Assembly: GCF_903915725.1 (NCBI RefSeq)
Contig: NZ_CAIWTY010000106.1
Location: 231,780-295,779, forward strand
Direction of reading: 5' to 3'
From: an uncultured Rhodopila sp.
Lineage (GTDB): Bacteria > Pseudomonadota > Alphaproteobacteria > Acetobacterales > Acetobacteraceae
Length of the DNA stretch: 64,000 nt
This document shows positions 52,264-61,181 of this stretch, in pieces. The translations under genes were made by a program, and so were the position numbers. The number at the start of each line of letters is the position of its first letter. Positions within the stretch are counted from its first letter, which is position 1. Under the pieces are notes generated by a model. The model saw nothing but the letters and a program-made list of their open reading frames with translations, ran no database searches and had not been told where the DNA came from.

Positions 52264-53130
52264 TCACCACGCAAACCGCGGCACCGTAACCGCCGGGTCC
52301 ACCCCGGCGGCGCGGGCGGCGGCTTCCGTGAGCGTCGTGTCGAAGCCCCCTGCCCCGTCCCCAAGCTCCCGGCCATGGATGCCGCTGAGCACCCAGCACG
52401 CGGCAAGGTCGACACCGGCCGCCCCGGCCACGTCGGTGCGCAGCGAATCGCCCACTGCCAGCACCTGCTCCGGCGGCAGCCCGAGTTGCTCCAGCACCGG
52501 CTGGTAGATCGCCGGATCAGGCTTGCCGAGCGACCGCACGTCGCCGCCGAGTTCCTGGTAGCGCACCGCCAGGGACCCCGCGCACAGCACCCGCACCCCG
52601 CCGCGGATCACCACCAGATCCGGATTGGCGCAGATCATCTTCAGCCGATGCTGCGCGCACTCGGCCAGGATGGCCTCGAATTCCGCCATGTCGCTCGGGT
52701 TGCGGTGGTCGTCCGGACCGGTGTTCAGCACGAAGTTGGCGTCGGCCGGCGAGTCGGTCAGCACCAGGGGCAGGCCGTCGAACACCGGGCGGTCGCGTTC
52801 CGGTCCCAGATGGTAGACGCGCGGCCCGAGTTCGGCCCACCACAGATCGGGTGGCGAGATCAGCGCCAGCCGCACCGCCTCTCCGCTGGTCAGGATGCCG
52901 GTATACAGCGAGTCGGCGATCCCCATCGACTGCATCATCGTCCGCACCGCGGCGTTCGGGCGCGGCACGTTGGACAGCAGCAGCGTCCGCTTGCCGGCAT
53001 CGCGCAGACGCGCCAGACAGTCCACTGCATGCGGGAACGCGGTCACGCCGTCATGGATGACGCCCCACAGATCGAGCACAAAGCCATTGTACCGCTCGGC
53101 CAGCGGCGCGAAGCCGGATAGATGTTCCAT
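52264..53130 (-). CDS. HAD-superfamily hydrolase, TIGR01459/NagD-like
   Basis: 288 residues. HAD motif I is GFVLDLWGVIHDG with nucleophile Asp20; as is normal in this subfamily, the second Asp of DxD is replaced by Trp. Motif II is LLLSNVPRP, motif IV is VLAVGDSLRTDVAGAAG. It probably dephosphorylates a small phosphate ester. It begins one base after the pyrD stop and is therefore co-transcribed with it. Confidence 0.88.
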   Translation of the reverse strand: MEHLSGFAPLAERYNGFVLDLWGVIHDGVTAFPHAVDCLARLRDAGKRTLLLSNVPRPNAAVRTMMQSMGIADSLYTGILTSGEAVRLALISPPDLWWAELGPRVYHLGPERDRPVFDGLPLVLTDSPADANFVLNTGPDDHRNPSDMAEFEAILAECAQHRLKMICANPDLVVIRGGVRVLCAGSLAVRYQELGGDVRSLGKPDPAIYQPVLEQLGLPPEQVLAVGDSLRTDVAGAAGVDLAACWVLSGIHGRELGDGAGGFDTTLTEAAARAAGVDPAVTVPRFAW

Positions 53131-54195
53131 TCAGAGCTGCTCCGCCAGTTCTTGCGCCCGCGTGCCAACGGCATCGTGCACGTTCGCGATCTGCTCGTCC
53201 CGCAACGCCGCCAGCAGTTCGGCTTTCAGCCGCGGGATCAGCGCCGGGCCGTGATAGACGAACGCGGTGTAAAGCTGCACCAGCGAGGCGCCGGCCTGGA
53301 GCTTGGTCAGCACATCGCGGCCGGTTGATATGCCGCCGGTGCCGACAAGCACCAAGCGTCCGCGGGCCAGCACGGAGGCACGCGCCAGCATGGCGGTGGA
53401 CAGCGCCCGCAACGGCTCGCCCGACAATCCGCCGGTTTCGCGCAGGTGCGGAGACTTCAGCCCGGCGGGACGCGAGATCGTGGTATTGCCGACGATCAGA
53501 CCCTGAACACCCTCTTCGACGCAGGTTTCCACCACCGCGGCCAACCCGTCCCGCGACAGGTCCGGCGCGATCTTCACCAGCATCGGCGGCCGGTTGGCAA
53601 CGGTCGCGACGGCTTTCAGGATGGCGCGAAGCTGGCCTTCGGATTGCAGGTCGCGCAGGCCGGGCGTGTTGGGCGAGGACACGTTGATCACGGCATAGTC
53701 CGCAAGCGGTGCAACCGCTCCAATCAACGCCGGATAGTCGCGGACAGGGTCAGCGCCTTCCTTGTTGATGCCGACATTGGCGCCGAGCGGGATACTGCGG
53801 CCGGACAGCCGGTGGAGGTTGCGCAGGTAGACCGCGAGGCCGGCGTTATTGAACCCGAGCCGGTTGATCACGGCCCGGTCCTCCGTCAGGCGAAAGATGC
53901 GCGGCTTCGGATTGCCGCCCTGCGGCAGCGGCGTGACGGTGCCGGTTTCGACAAAGCCGAACCCGAGCCGCAGCAGCGCCGGACCGGCGGCGGCATTCTT
54001 GTCGAACCCGGCGGCGAGCCCGATCGGGTTGCTGAAGCGGCGGCCCAGGACCGTGACCGCAAGCGCCGGATGATCGGCCTCGGTCGCGCGCGGCGCGATG
54101 CCGAGGGCCAGGGCGCGGATTGCCAGAGTATGCGCTTGCTCGGGGTCGAGCAGGCGCAGCGCGGGAACCGCGACGGAAGAGAGGATGGAAAGCAT
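53131..54195 (-). CDS. pyrD: Dihydroorotate dehydrogenase (quinone), class 2
   Basis: 354 residues. Class 2 features: an N-terminal hydrophobic helical extension (SVAVPALRLLDPEQAHTLAI), GLAAGFDKNAAAGPALLRLGFGFVETGTVT, INVSSPNTPGLRDLQ with the catalytic Ser, and VGTGGISTGRDVLTKLQAGA. It links pyrimidine synthesis to the quinone pool at the inner membrane. The downstream HAD gene starts immediately after its stop codon. Confidence 0.96.
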   Translation of the reverse strand: MLSILSSVAVPALRLLDPEQAHTLAIRALALGIAPRATEADHPALAVTVLGRRFSNPIGLAAGFDKNAAAGPALLRLGFGFVETGTVTPLPQGGNPKPRIFRLTEDRAVINRLGFNNAGLAVYLRNLHRLSGRSIPLGANVGINKEGADPVRDYPALIGAVAPLADYAVINVSSPNTPGLRDLQSEGQLRAILKAVATVANRPPMLVKIAPDLSRDGLAAVVETCVEEGVQGLIVGNTTISRPAGLKSPHLRETGGLSGEPLRALSTAMLARASVLARGRLVLVGTGGISTGRDVLTKLQAGASLVQLYTAFVYHGPALIPRLKAELLAALRDEQIANVHDAVGTRAQELAEQL

Positions 54196-54588
54196 GGGGC
54201 CGCGCTTATGCCCCTAAGCCCGTGCGGGTGAAAGGGTCGATGCGCGAGGTGCCTGGCGTCATGGCCGAGCGGGCGTCAAACTCGCGCTGCGAGAAGGCGT
54301 CGCTTCCTCGTCATGGCGGGCGCAGGCCCATGGGCGTTAGATTAAGGGGTCGGCCGGCGGCCTTTCTCTTGTGTCATGGCCGGACTTGGTCCGGCCATCC
54401 ACGACTTTGCCGCCACAAACCACCGCAAGTCGTGGGTACCCGGACTAAATCGGACCATGACACAGGGGCGGAAATGCCTGTTTCGGCGACTCATTTAACG
54501 CCGATGGGGCGGAGGCCCGTCATGACGATACACATGATCATCCTCCCCCCGGATTTAGCGCAGGCGGGGCGAGCCTCGCAGCCTGCCG
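54196..54588. repeat. Non-coding region with GTCATGGC-type palindromes
   Basis: At 54371-54463 is an inverted repeat of the form GTCATGGCCGGACTTGGTCC with an ACGACTTTGC/GCAAGTCGT middle pair and a closing GGACCATGACA. A partial GTCATGGCGGGCGCAGGCCC lies near 54313, and a further CGTCATGACG end near 54518-54527. These resemble the repeats at 0.2 and 63.9 kb. No gene is supported. Confidence 0.6.
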
Positions 54589-55491
54589 TCATTCCCGCTT
54601 CTGCTGCGCCAGCCAGCGGAAGACGACCGAGAAATCCTTCCCGCCATCGCCCTCATCCACCACCTTCTGGTAAAAGCTCAGCGCCTTCGCGCCCAGCGGC
54701 GTGGGCGAACCCGTCGCCTCGGCCGCCGCCTGGGACAACTTGACGTCCTTTACCATCAGCGCCGCGGCGAACCCGGCGGCGTAGTCGCGGTTGGACGGCG
54801 CCGCCGGCACCGGGCCGGGTGCGGGACAGTAATTCGACAGCGCCCAGGAATTCGCCGTCGCGGTGGAGCAGATCTGGTGCAGCGTCCCCCAGTCCAGGCC
54901 GAGTTTCTGCGCCAGCAGGAACCCCTCCGACACGCCGACCATATTGATCGCCAACATCATGTTGTTGCAGATCTTGACCGCCTGTCCGGCGCCCGGCCCG
55001 CCGGCATGAAAGATATTCTTCCCCATCGCCGCCAGGATCGGCTTGCCGCAGGCGAATGCCTCCTCCGTGCCGCCGACCATGAAGGTTAGAGTGCCATTCT
55101 GCGCGCCCGTGGTGCCGCCGGAGACGGGAGCGTCCAGCACCGCCAGGCCGACCTCGGCCGCCGCCGCAGTGACCTCGCGGGCGGTATCCACGTCGATGGT
55201 GGAGCAGTCGATCAGCAGCGGCCTGGCGTCCTTGACCTCATCGATCAGGCCGCCCTGGTGCAGGTAGATCTGCCGCACATGCTCGCCGGCGGGCAGCATG
55301 GTGATGATGACCTGAGCACCCTCCGCCGCGCCGGTCGCGCTGTCCGCGGCCTTGCCGCCGGCCTTTTCCAGCGCCTCCAGCGCCGCGGGATTAAGGTCGA
55401 AGCCGGTGACTTTATGGCCGGCCTTCACCAGGTTGGCGGCCATCGGGCCACCCATGTTGCCGAGGCCGATAAATCCGATTCGTACAGACAT
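54589..55491 (-). CDS. mmsB: 3-hydroxyisobutyrate dehydrogenase
   Basis: 300 residues of the beta-hydroxyacid dehydrogenase family. The NAD-binding motif is IGFIGLGNMGGPMAANL, the substrate-site block is LDAPVSGGTTGAQNGTLTFM, and the catalytic lysine lies in GAGQAVKICNNMML. It oxidises 3-hydroxyisobutyrate in valine catabolism. The neighbouring DUF3237 gene starts three bases upstream on the same strand; no other mms genes are nearby. Confidence 0.9.
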   Translation of the reverse strand: MSVRIGFIGLGNMGGPMAANLVKAGHKVTGFDLNPAALEALEKAGGKAADSATGAAEGAQVIITMLPAGEHVRQIYLHQGGLIDEVKDARPLLIDCSTIDVDTAREVTAAAAEVGLAVLDAPVSGGTTGAQNGTLTFMVGGTEEAFACGKPILAAMGKNIFHAGGPGAGQAVKICNNMMLAINMVGVSEGFLLAQKLGLDWGTLHQICSTATANSWALSNYCPAPGPVPAAPSNRDYAAGFAAALMVKDVKLSQAAAEATGSPTPLGAKALSFYQKVVDEGDGGKDFSVVFRWLAQQKRE

Positions 55492-55493
55492 GG

Positions 55494-55952
55494 TCAGAGT
55501 ACCTCGAAGATGTCGTAGACGGGACCTTCCGGCGGGCGGCTGCCCGTGCCGATGCCGAACACGCCGTTCAGCCAGGCGTAGCGCGGCGCGGCGGTTTCGA
55601 ACGTCGCCGCTATCCGGAAGTAATACAGGGATGGATCGACAAACTGGCCGCTGTTGACTTTGGCCATGACATCCGCGGGTCCGTGCCGTAGGCCGCGATA
55701 GGTCAGGCCGATGGCGGCGCCGTCATCCGTTTGCAGCACGATGCGCACATCGAGCATGGTAACGCCGTCCGGACGGCCGATGATCCAGTCCGCGCCGCCG
55801 GGCAGCACGATGCCGCGCAGCCTCGGCCCTTCGAACGTGCCGCCGGCCACCAGGCCGATGCGGCGGTTGCCGATGGGTGTGTCGCCGATGGGCTGCAGGC
55901 CGCTGACGGCGAGCTTCATCGTGATCAGGTGGGATGTGCGGATTTCCGCCAT
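55494..55952 (-). CDS. DUF3237 family protein
   Basis: 152 residues matching DUF3237: MKLAVSGLQPIGDTPIGNRRIGLVAGGTFEGPRLRG (in parts) and GPADVMAKVNSGQFVDPSLYYFRIAATFETAAPRYAWLN (in parts), with a compact beta-rich fold. The biochemical role is unknown. It is co-transcribed with mmsB, suggesting a link to a hydroxyacid or carbonyl compound. Confidence 0.8.
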   Translation of the reverse strand: MAEIRTSHLITMKLAVSGLQPIGDTPIGNRRIGLVAGGTFEGPRLRGIVLPGGADWIIGRPDGVTMLDVRIVLQTDDGAAIGLTYRGLRHGPADVMAKVNSGQFVDPSLYYFRIAATFETAAPRYAWLNGVFGIGTGSRPPEGPVYDIFEVL

Positions 55953-56097
55953 GGTGCGACTCCTCCCGTTGCTTGGGAACGATCAGACCTGATCCGGTGC
56001 CGGTAGACAAGATGATGCGTGAACAGCACCGATCTCGCCGCCTTGCAACCATCGCCGCCGGTTGCAAGACTGCCCGCACCAGGACAGGGCAAGGACA

Positions 56098-56916
56098 ATG
56101 TTACGTCAGCGCGTCAACGGCTACGACATGGCGTATATCGACATCGGCAGCGGCGATCCATTGGTCTGCATCCACGGCTCGCTCGGCGATTTCCGCACCT
56201 GGTCGCCGGTGCTCGGTCCGCTGTCGCAGCGCCATCGCGTCATCGTCCCCAGCCTGCGCCGGTTCTTTCCGGAGCATTGGGACGGCACAGGCGGCGGTTT
56301 CACCATCGCCCAGCACGTCGCCGACGTGATCGCCTTCCTGGAGGCGTTGGGCGGCCCAACAGGCGGCAAGCTCAACCTGCTGGGGCATTCGCGCGGCGGC
56401 CACATCGCCTTCCGCGTGGCGCAGCAGCGGCCGGAGTTGCTGCGCCGGCTGGTCCTGGCGGAGCCGGGCGGCGACCTGGACGCATCGCTCGCGACGGGGG
56501 ACAGTCTGCCGGCATTCCGATCCCACGTCGCGGCGGCGGTCGAAACGATCGCGGCCGGCGATATCGAAGGCGGGGTGGCGAAGTTCGTCGATGCGATCAA
56601 CGGTCCCGGCGTTTGGCGCAGCCTGGCCGCGACGGCACGACAACAACTACGCGACAATGCGCGGACCTTGCTGGGCCAGGTGAACGAGCAACGCCCGCCC
56701 TACTCTCGGACAGATGCCGAAAGCATCCGCGTGCCGGCTCTGTTTATCGGCGGGGCAAAGACTCCCGGCGCGCTGCCGGTGGTGCTGCGCGCCCTCGCGG
56801 CGCATGTTCCGGGTGCGAAGGTGGAGATCATCCCGAACGCCACGCACGCGATGTTCGAGGACGATCCCGTGCGGTTCAGCAAAGCGGTCGTGGAGTTTCT
56901 GGGTTCGGCCGGTTGA
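56098..56916 (+). CDS. Alpha/beta-hydrolase fold protein
   Basis: 272 residues from ATG 56098, which has AAGGA six bases upstream; an in-frame earlier ATG at 56062 would add 12 atypical residues. The nucleophile elbow is LLGHSRGGHIA with Ser98; the histidine lies in NATHAMFEDDP near the C-terminus. Substrate unknown; such proteins are often esterases or C-C hydrolases. The stop overlaps the TTG start of the cupin gene. Confidence 0.85.
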   Translation: MLRQRVNGYDMAYIDIGSGDPLVCIHGSLGDFRTWSPVLGPLSQRHRVIVPSLRRFFPEHWDGTGGGFTIAQHVADVIAFLEALGGPTGGKLNLLGHSRGGHIAFRVAQQRPELLRRLVLAEPGGDLDASLATGDSLPAFRSHVAAAVETIAAGDIEGGVAKFVDAINGPGVWRSLAATARQQLRDNARTLLGQVNEQRPPYSRTDAESIRVPALFIGGAKTPGALPVVLRALAAHVPGAKVEIIPNATHAMFEDDPVRFSKAVVEFLGSAG

Positions 56917-57227
56917 GCAACCTGTTCGACAACCTGCCCATCCGGGCGGACAATGAAGACTGTCTGGAGCTGCTCGCGCGGCCGGGACTTCGGATCGAAC
57001 GGATCGTCTCGTTCGGCCACTCCACGCCGGCCGATGCGCCGTACGACCAGGACCATGATGAGTGGGTTCTGCTGCTGCGCGGTTCGGCAAGCCTGTGGAT
57101 CGATGGCGACGGCGAACGCGACCTGCGTCCCGGCGACCATCTGTTGATTCCCGCCCGCCGCGTTCACCGGGTGACGCGAACCGCCCAAAACGAACCGACG
57201 GTCTGGCTGGCGATCCACTTCGGCTAG
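56913..57227 (+). CDS. Small cupin-domain protein
   Basis: 104 residues starting at TTG 56913 (TTGA overlap with the hydrolase stop). The cupin core is YDQDHDEWVLLLRGSASLWI and LRPGDHLLIPARRVHRVTRT, with metal-ligand-like His and Glu residues. It may be a metal-binding isomerase or a sensor domain. Its last codon and stop lie in the left arm of a repeat element, which provides the TAG. Confidence 0.75.
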   Translation: MSNLFDNLPIRADNEDCLELLARPGLRIERIVSFGHSTPADAPYDQDHDEWVLLLRGSASLWIDGDGERDLRPGDHLLIPARRVHRVTRTAQNEPTVWLAIHFG

Positions 57228-57393
57228 AGCGTTTTCGGGCTGACTGGAAAGGCGACGGACGCCTCCACACCGTCAGGGCCCGGCTTGTCCGGGCCACCTG
57301 TCGCGGCACGTGCTTGCATAGGTGGCCCGGACAAGCCGGGCCCTGACGAATTAAGGTTGCGGCCACTTTCCGGGCAGCCTGAAAACGCTCTAG
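57224..57393. mobile_element. Nested palindromic element after the cupin gene
   Basis: Outer inverted arms: CTAGAGCGTTTTCGGGCTGA at 57224 and its near-complement ending GAAAACGCTCTAG at 57393. Inner arms: GGGCCCGGCTTGTCCGGGCC near 57277-57296 and GGCCCGGACAAGCCGGGCCC near 57324-57343. About 170 bp, no coding. The left outer arm also occurs alone at 8621, right at a gene's stop codon. Confidence 0.65.
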
Positions 57394-57444
57394 CCGCGCC
57401 GCGGGCCGGCCGTGCGACAACGGCCGGCGATCGGCCAAAAGAGG

Positions 57445-58245
57445 CTAGGCGGCTACCGCCCGGCGATAGCGGGCAGCGACCTGGCTTTCCGACAAATGCG
57501 GCGCCAGAGCCAACCTGGCTTCGTGGTAGGCGGTCCACAGCGATTCGTCCGCCAGCGGCGGAATGGTGATCGTCTCGCCCTTGTCCAACCCGGCCAGCGC
57601 CGCGTCCACCAGGTCGCCGGCATCCATCACTTTACCCGGCAGAATCGCATCGACATCCTTGCCCGAGATTTTCCAGATCGCCGTGCGCGTCGCGCCGGGC
57701 AGCACGGCCTGCACATGGACGCCGGACTCCCGGAGTTTGGCGGCAAGGTCGATCGACAGGTTCAACAGGAACGCCTTCGATCCGCTGTAGACTCCGTCAA
57801 GCATCTCCGGCACCAGGGCCAGCACGGACGCGATATTGACGATCGTGCCCGCCTTACGCGCCGCGAAAGCCTTGCCGGCGGCGGCCGCAAGCAGGGCCGG
57901 CGCGGTGATGTTGACGGCTATCAGGCGCTGCACCTGCTCGGGTCCACTCTCCAGCACGCTGCCGCTCAGGGTGATGCCCGCATTGTTCACCAGCAGCGTG
58001 ATCGCCGGTTCGGCGTCCAGCCGATGGGCGATCTGCTCAACGTTCGCAGCAATAGCCAGATCCGCCGAGACGACCTCGATGGCGCGGCCTGTCTCGGCGC
58101 GCAGGCGTTCGGCGACGGCCTCCAGTTTGGCCGTGTCGCGCGCGACCAAAATCAGGTCGTAGCCGCGATGCGCCAGCCGATGCGCATAGACCGCGCCGAT
58201 GCCGCTGGAGGCACCGGTGATGAGGGCAGTACCCGTGGTGCTCAT
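57445..58245 (-). CDS. Short-chain dehydrogenase/reductase
   Basis: 266 residues from ATG 58245, with GGGAGA upstream. Classical SDR: TGASSGIGAVYA for NADP(H) binding, NNAG at 87-90, and the catalytic Ser140, Tyr153 and Lys157 (VYSGSKAFL). It resembles broad-specificity SDRs for short-chain alcohols or ketones. Substrate unknown; stands alone. Confidence 0.9.
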   Translation of the reverse strand: MSTTGTALITGASSGIGAVYAHRLAHRGYDLILVARDTAKLEAVAERLRAETGRAIEVVSADLAIAANVEQIAHRLDAEPAITLLVNNAGITLSGSVLESGPEQVQRLIAVNITAPALLAAAAGKAFAARKAGTIVNIASVLALVPEMLDGVYSGSKAFLLNLSIDLAAKLRESGVHVQAVLPGATRTAIWKISGKDVDAILPGKVMDAGDLVDAALAGLDKGETITIPPLADESLWTAYHEARLALAPHLSESQVAARYRRAVAA

Positions 58246-58687
58246 AGTGATTCTCCCTTGGACCTGAACCCGATCAGGCCGCTGCGGGTAGAATAGGAAC
58301 TCGCTATCATCATACAAGCCGATCGGGCACACACAATTTCCCCGATGCCGTCCTGAGTCTGATCTGACGGTTAACCCTTGCGATGCAATTTGCCGCGGTA
58401 GGCATGGCCCGCTCGACGTGGCGGGACACGCATGAACGTCGTGGCCGCCAGTGCCCCGGCGGACCCGCGGGTCCATCACGAAGAGGACGAAGCCGCCCAG
58501 CGGGGCCATCGGCGGCGGCTCTATGTGGCGATAGGTGGCGAGGGCACCTCAAATGCCACCCGGTTTGGCGGCCGGCAGCGCATGACGAGGAGGGATCTCG
58601 CGCGGGCCTTACCGAAGCCCGAAACAGTAGCGCTTGCGTTACCAATGGCACGACTTTGTTACTAACGGTATGGTTGAATGATGTTTT
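58246..58687. other. 0.44 kb intergenic region before the sulfotransferase gene
   Basis: No gene is supported; open frames in either strand lack recognisable domains. Near the sulfotransferase start the sequence becomes AT-richer (GGTATGGTTGAATGATGTTT region), a possible promoter. Confidence 0.4.
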
Positions 58688-59500
58688 ATGTTTTCAACCA
58701 TGTTGATCCTCAATCATGTTCACCACTCAGCGCGCTACGGCTACTTGTACGTGGATACGCCGAAGGTCGCATGCTCGACGATAAAGCATACGCTGGAATG
58801 CGCGGAGCGCGGCGGACAAAGCTTGCCCAGCGATACAGATGATGGTGCGCCGGGACGATATGGTTACTCGAATATGCTGCTTGGGATACACGACCGGCAA
58901 AAGTCGAGGTTGATGCATCCGCGGGACCCGGACCAACTTCCAAGGCTGCGCGAATCGGGCTGTTTCGTATTTTGCTTTGTTCGAAACCCGTACACCAGGG
59001 TTCTGTCAGCTTATCTTGATAAAATCGCCAAATCTGCCGAGCGTCGCGCACTTTTTCGGGAGGTTCTTGGCAAACCCGGTGACGAACTCATGAGCTTCCT
59101 GGAGTTCCTGGAACTGGTGGAGCGACAACTGCCGGAAGCCATGGATCCCCACTGGCGTCCTCAGCATGTTCATCTGCATGGCGGCAGGTTAACATACGAC
59201 TATATTGGCTCGTTCGAACAGTTCCAGCAGGATTTTGTGAGAGTTTTGGCTTCGGTCAGCCCGGCGCTCATGAAGTATGCCGTGACCGTGGATGAGCATA
59301 GGACCAACGCCTCGGCTCTCGTTCGGTTCTACTATGCCGATACGCGAGCCGTTGAACTTGTCGCCCGCATCTACAAGCAGGATTTCGAGATGTTCGGCTA
59401 CCCGACCAATATAGCGCTTTCCGCTGAGCCTCCACATGTTCATGGACCAATGCCGTACCGATACCCTCCGCGGCCGGGCAGTGCGGATTTCGCGGACTGA
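58688..59500 (+). CDS. Sulfotransferase-family protein, low GC
   Basis: 270 residues with the two PAPS-binding motifs of carbohydrate sulfotransferases: the 5'-phosphosulfate loop DTPKVACSTIK (25-33) and the 3'-phosphate site VRNPYTRVLSAY with Arg99 and Ser107. It is cytosolic or peripheral, with no clear signal. Codon usage is noticeably more AT-rich than its neighbours, suggesting horizontal acquisition. Its neighbours on the other strand are glycosyltransferases, so a glycan acceptor is likely, though lipids or other acceptors are possible. Confidence 0.85.
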   Translation: MFSTMLILNHVHHSARYGYLYVDTPKVACSTIKHTLECAERGGQSLPSDTDDGAPGRYGYSNMLLGIHDRQKSRLMHPRDPDQLPRLRESGCFVFCFVRNPYTRVLSAYLDKIAKSAERRALFREVLGKPGDELMSFLEFLELVERQLPEAMDPHWRPQHVHLHGGRLTYDYIGSFEQFQQDFVRVLASVSPALMKYAVTVDEHRTNASALVRFYYADTRAVELVARIYKQDFEMFGYPTNIALSAEPPHVHGPMPYRYPPRPGSADFAD

Positions 59501-60106
59501 CGAGTAGCCTGACCGGCTGACCGGAGAAACTCGACCAGCACGGCATGTCTGAGGGCACGCGGTGGACTAAGAACTTTTCCCCGCGTCGATCTTGCGACCG
59601 TTAAATTTGTAACCGAAAGGCCGATCGTAGTTGCCGACTGAGGCCGGAAGCAATCGCCAAACTGGTGCGGTGGACCGAGCGGCAGGCGAGACAGATATTT
59701 CGACAACAAAAAGACTATATCTTTTCTGATGCAAGCAAATCAGATGTAGTCGTGACTCCGCTGCTACCCGAAAAATCCCCTAGCGAAAGCCGGCGCCCTC
59801 GGCGCGGAATCGCGTCACGACCTGATCGACCCGGGCCGCCACGGCTCGATCGCGCACCGTCTGGCGCACCGCCGGGCCAACGCAGTTTTGCTTCTGGGGT
59901 GCGGTGAATCCGATCCACGCGGTACGGCCGGTTGGATGACGCGGGTGCCGATACATCTTCGTCGCGATGGAGCAGCGCAGCCGCCGGAACCGGCTGCACC
60001 GGTACGGTGCGAACGACCACAAAACCGGCCGGACCGTCCTGAACGACACTAGACCCGGCGCGTTCGATCCCGCCTTCCCGCCTGATTCCGATCCGCTGAG
60101 CCGGTC
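59501..60106. other. 0.6 kb region without a recognisable gene
   Basis: Both strands have open frames of 80-130 codons with atypical, Arg/Pro-rich translations and no recognisable domain. A moderately AT-rich patch near 59700-59750 (ACAACAAAAAGACTATATC) stands out from the surroundings. It may be the remnant of a laterally acquired segment together with the sulfotransferase gene. Confidence 0.4.
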
Positions 60107-61063
60107 TCAGGCAGCCCATTGGCCGGGGCGGACCATCAGCCCCGCGGCTGTCAGTGCTGCCCGCGCCACGCCGCGCGCCATCTCAACCGACGGGTGGCAG
60201 GCGGCGGCCCCCATGCTGTGCAGGAACGCCTGCCCGAGATGGCCGGTGTGCCGGGCAAGCTCCGCCTCCGCCTGTTCCAGCAGGCATAAAGCCGCCAGCG
60301 CCGCCCGTGGCGACCGGCGCCACGCTTCGGCCCTGTGACGCCGCACCACCTCCCGGATACCGCCGATGCGGCCAACCACGTCGTGACTCAACGAACCTGG
60401 CCAATCGGCATGCAGCAACTCAACCGTCGTGGACGCCGCAACCGCGCGTTGCCGGGCCAGGCGTATCCACAGGTCCCAGTCCTCGGCCTGGCGCAAACCG
60501 GGATCGAACCCGCCTGCCGCCTGTACCGCCGCCCGCGATGCCAGCACCGAGGAGGTGCAGACCGGGTTTTCGCCGACGAGAAGGGAGAACGCGGCCGTGC
60601 CGAGCGGCAGCATGCCTGAGCGCCCGTCGACGAATCGGGAAAATCGCGGCCAGCTCGCCCGATGCCGGGGCTGCAACGCGCCATCCGGCAGCAGCGTCAT
60701 GTAGTCAGAGAAGCTCAGCACGGTTTCAGGGTGCGCCTCGTGCCACTCCAGGCGCGAACCGATCGCTCCGGCATACCAGACGTCGTCGGCATCGAGAAAG
60801 CCGAGCACCGGTGCCCGCGCCGCTACGATGCCGGCATTCCGGGCCGCCGAAACGCCGTGCTCCGCATCGCGCCGCAGCGGCACCACACGCGGGTCGCGCG
60901 CCGCGAGTTCGGCAAGCCACGCGCCGGTGCCGTCGGTCGATCCGTCATCGACCACGATGACCTCGAACCGGTCTATCGGCAGCGCCAGCGCGCTGGCGAC
61001 CGCCCGCGGCAGGGTATCGAGCGCATTGCGGCAAGGGATAATGACCGAGAGCCGAGGCAGCAT
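60107..61063 (-). CDS. Glycosyltransferase family 2
   Basis: 318 residues from ATG 61063, with AAGGAG about nine bases upstream. The GT-A fold shows LSVIIPCRNALDTLPRAVAS, VVDDGSTDGTG and the metal-binding DxD in GFLDADDVW. Downstream AEDWDLWIRLA is the typical GT2 acceptor loop. It lies last in a minus-strand operon with a GT4 and a radical SAM enzyme. Probably adds one sugar to a surface glycan. Confidence 0.88.
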   Translation of the reverse strand: MLPRLSVIIPCRNALDTLPRAVASALALPIDRFEVIVVDDGSTDGTGAWLAELAARDPRVVPLRRDAEHGVSAARNAGIVAARAPVLGFLDADDVWYAGAIGSRLEWHEAHPETVLSFSDYMTLLPDGALQPRHRASWPRFSRFVDGRSGMLPLGTAAFSLLVGENPVCTSSVLASRAAVQAAGGFDPGLRQAEDWDLWIRLARQRAVAASTTVELLHADWPGSLSHDVVGRIGGIREVVRRHRAEAWRRSPRAALAALCLLEQAEAELARHTGHLGQAFLHSMGAAACHPSVEMARGVARAALTAAGLMVRPGQWAA

Positions 61064-61094
61064 GGCGACACTCCTTCGTAACGTCGTTTCCCCC

Positions 61095-61124
61095 GTCACG
61101 GTCCGGCTTCGTCCGAACCGTGAC
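61095..61124. repeat. Hairpin between the radical SAM and GT2 genes
   Basis: GTCACGGTCCGG and its near-complement (CCGAACCGTGAC) flank a short loop. It belongs to the GTCATGGTCCGG-type family with a variant core and could attenuate transcription between the two genes. Confidence 0.45.
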
Positions 61125-61181
61125 AGCAAGTGGAGGGTGGGCGCAAAATGCGTATTTTCTCTTCGCGGCGTGCCGACGGCC

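Noticed and set aside
56019..56912. Plus-strand frame in phase with, and upstream of, the cupin gene
   Set aside because: It overlaps the hydrolase gene in another phase and is Arg-rich; only the part after TTG 56913 resembles a protein family.
59715..60119. Minus-strand frames of 89-134 codons before the GT2 gene
   Set aside because: Arg/Gly/Pro-rich translations without similarity to any family I know; could be a decayed gene but not supportable.
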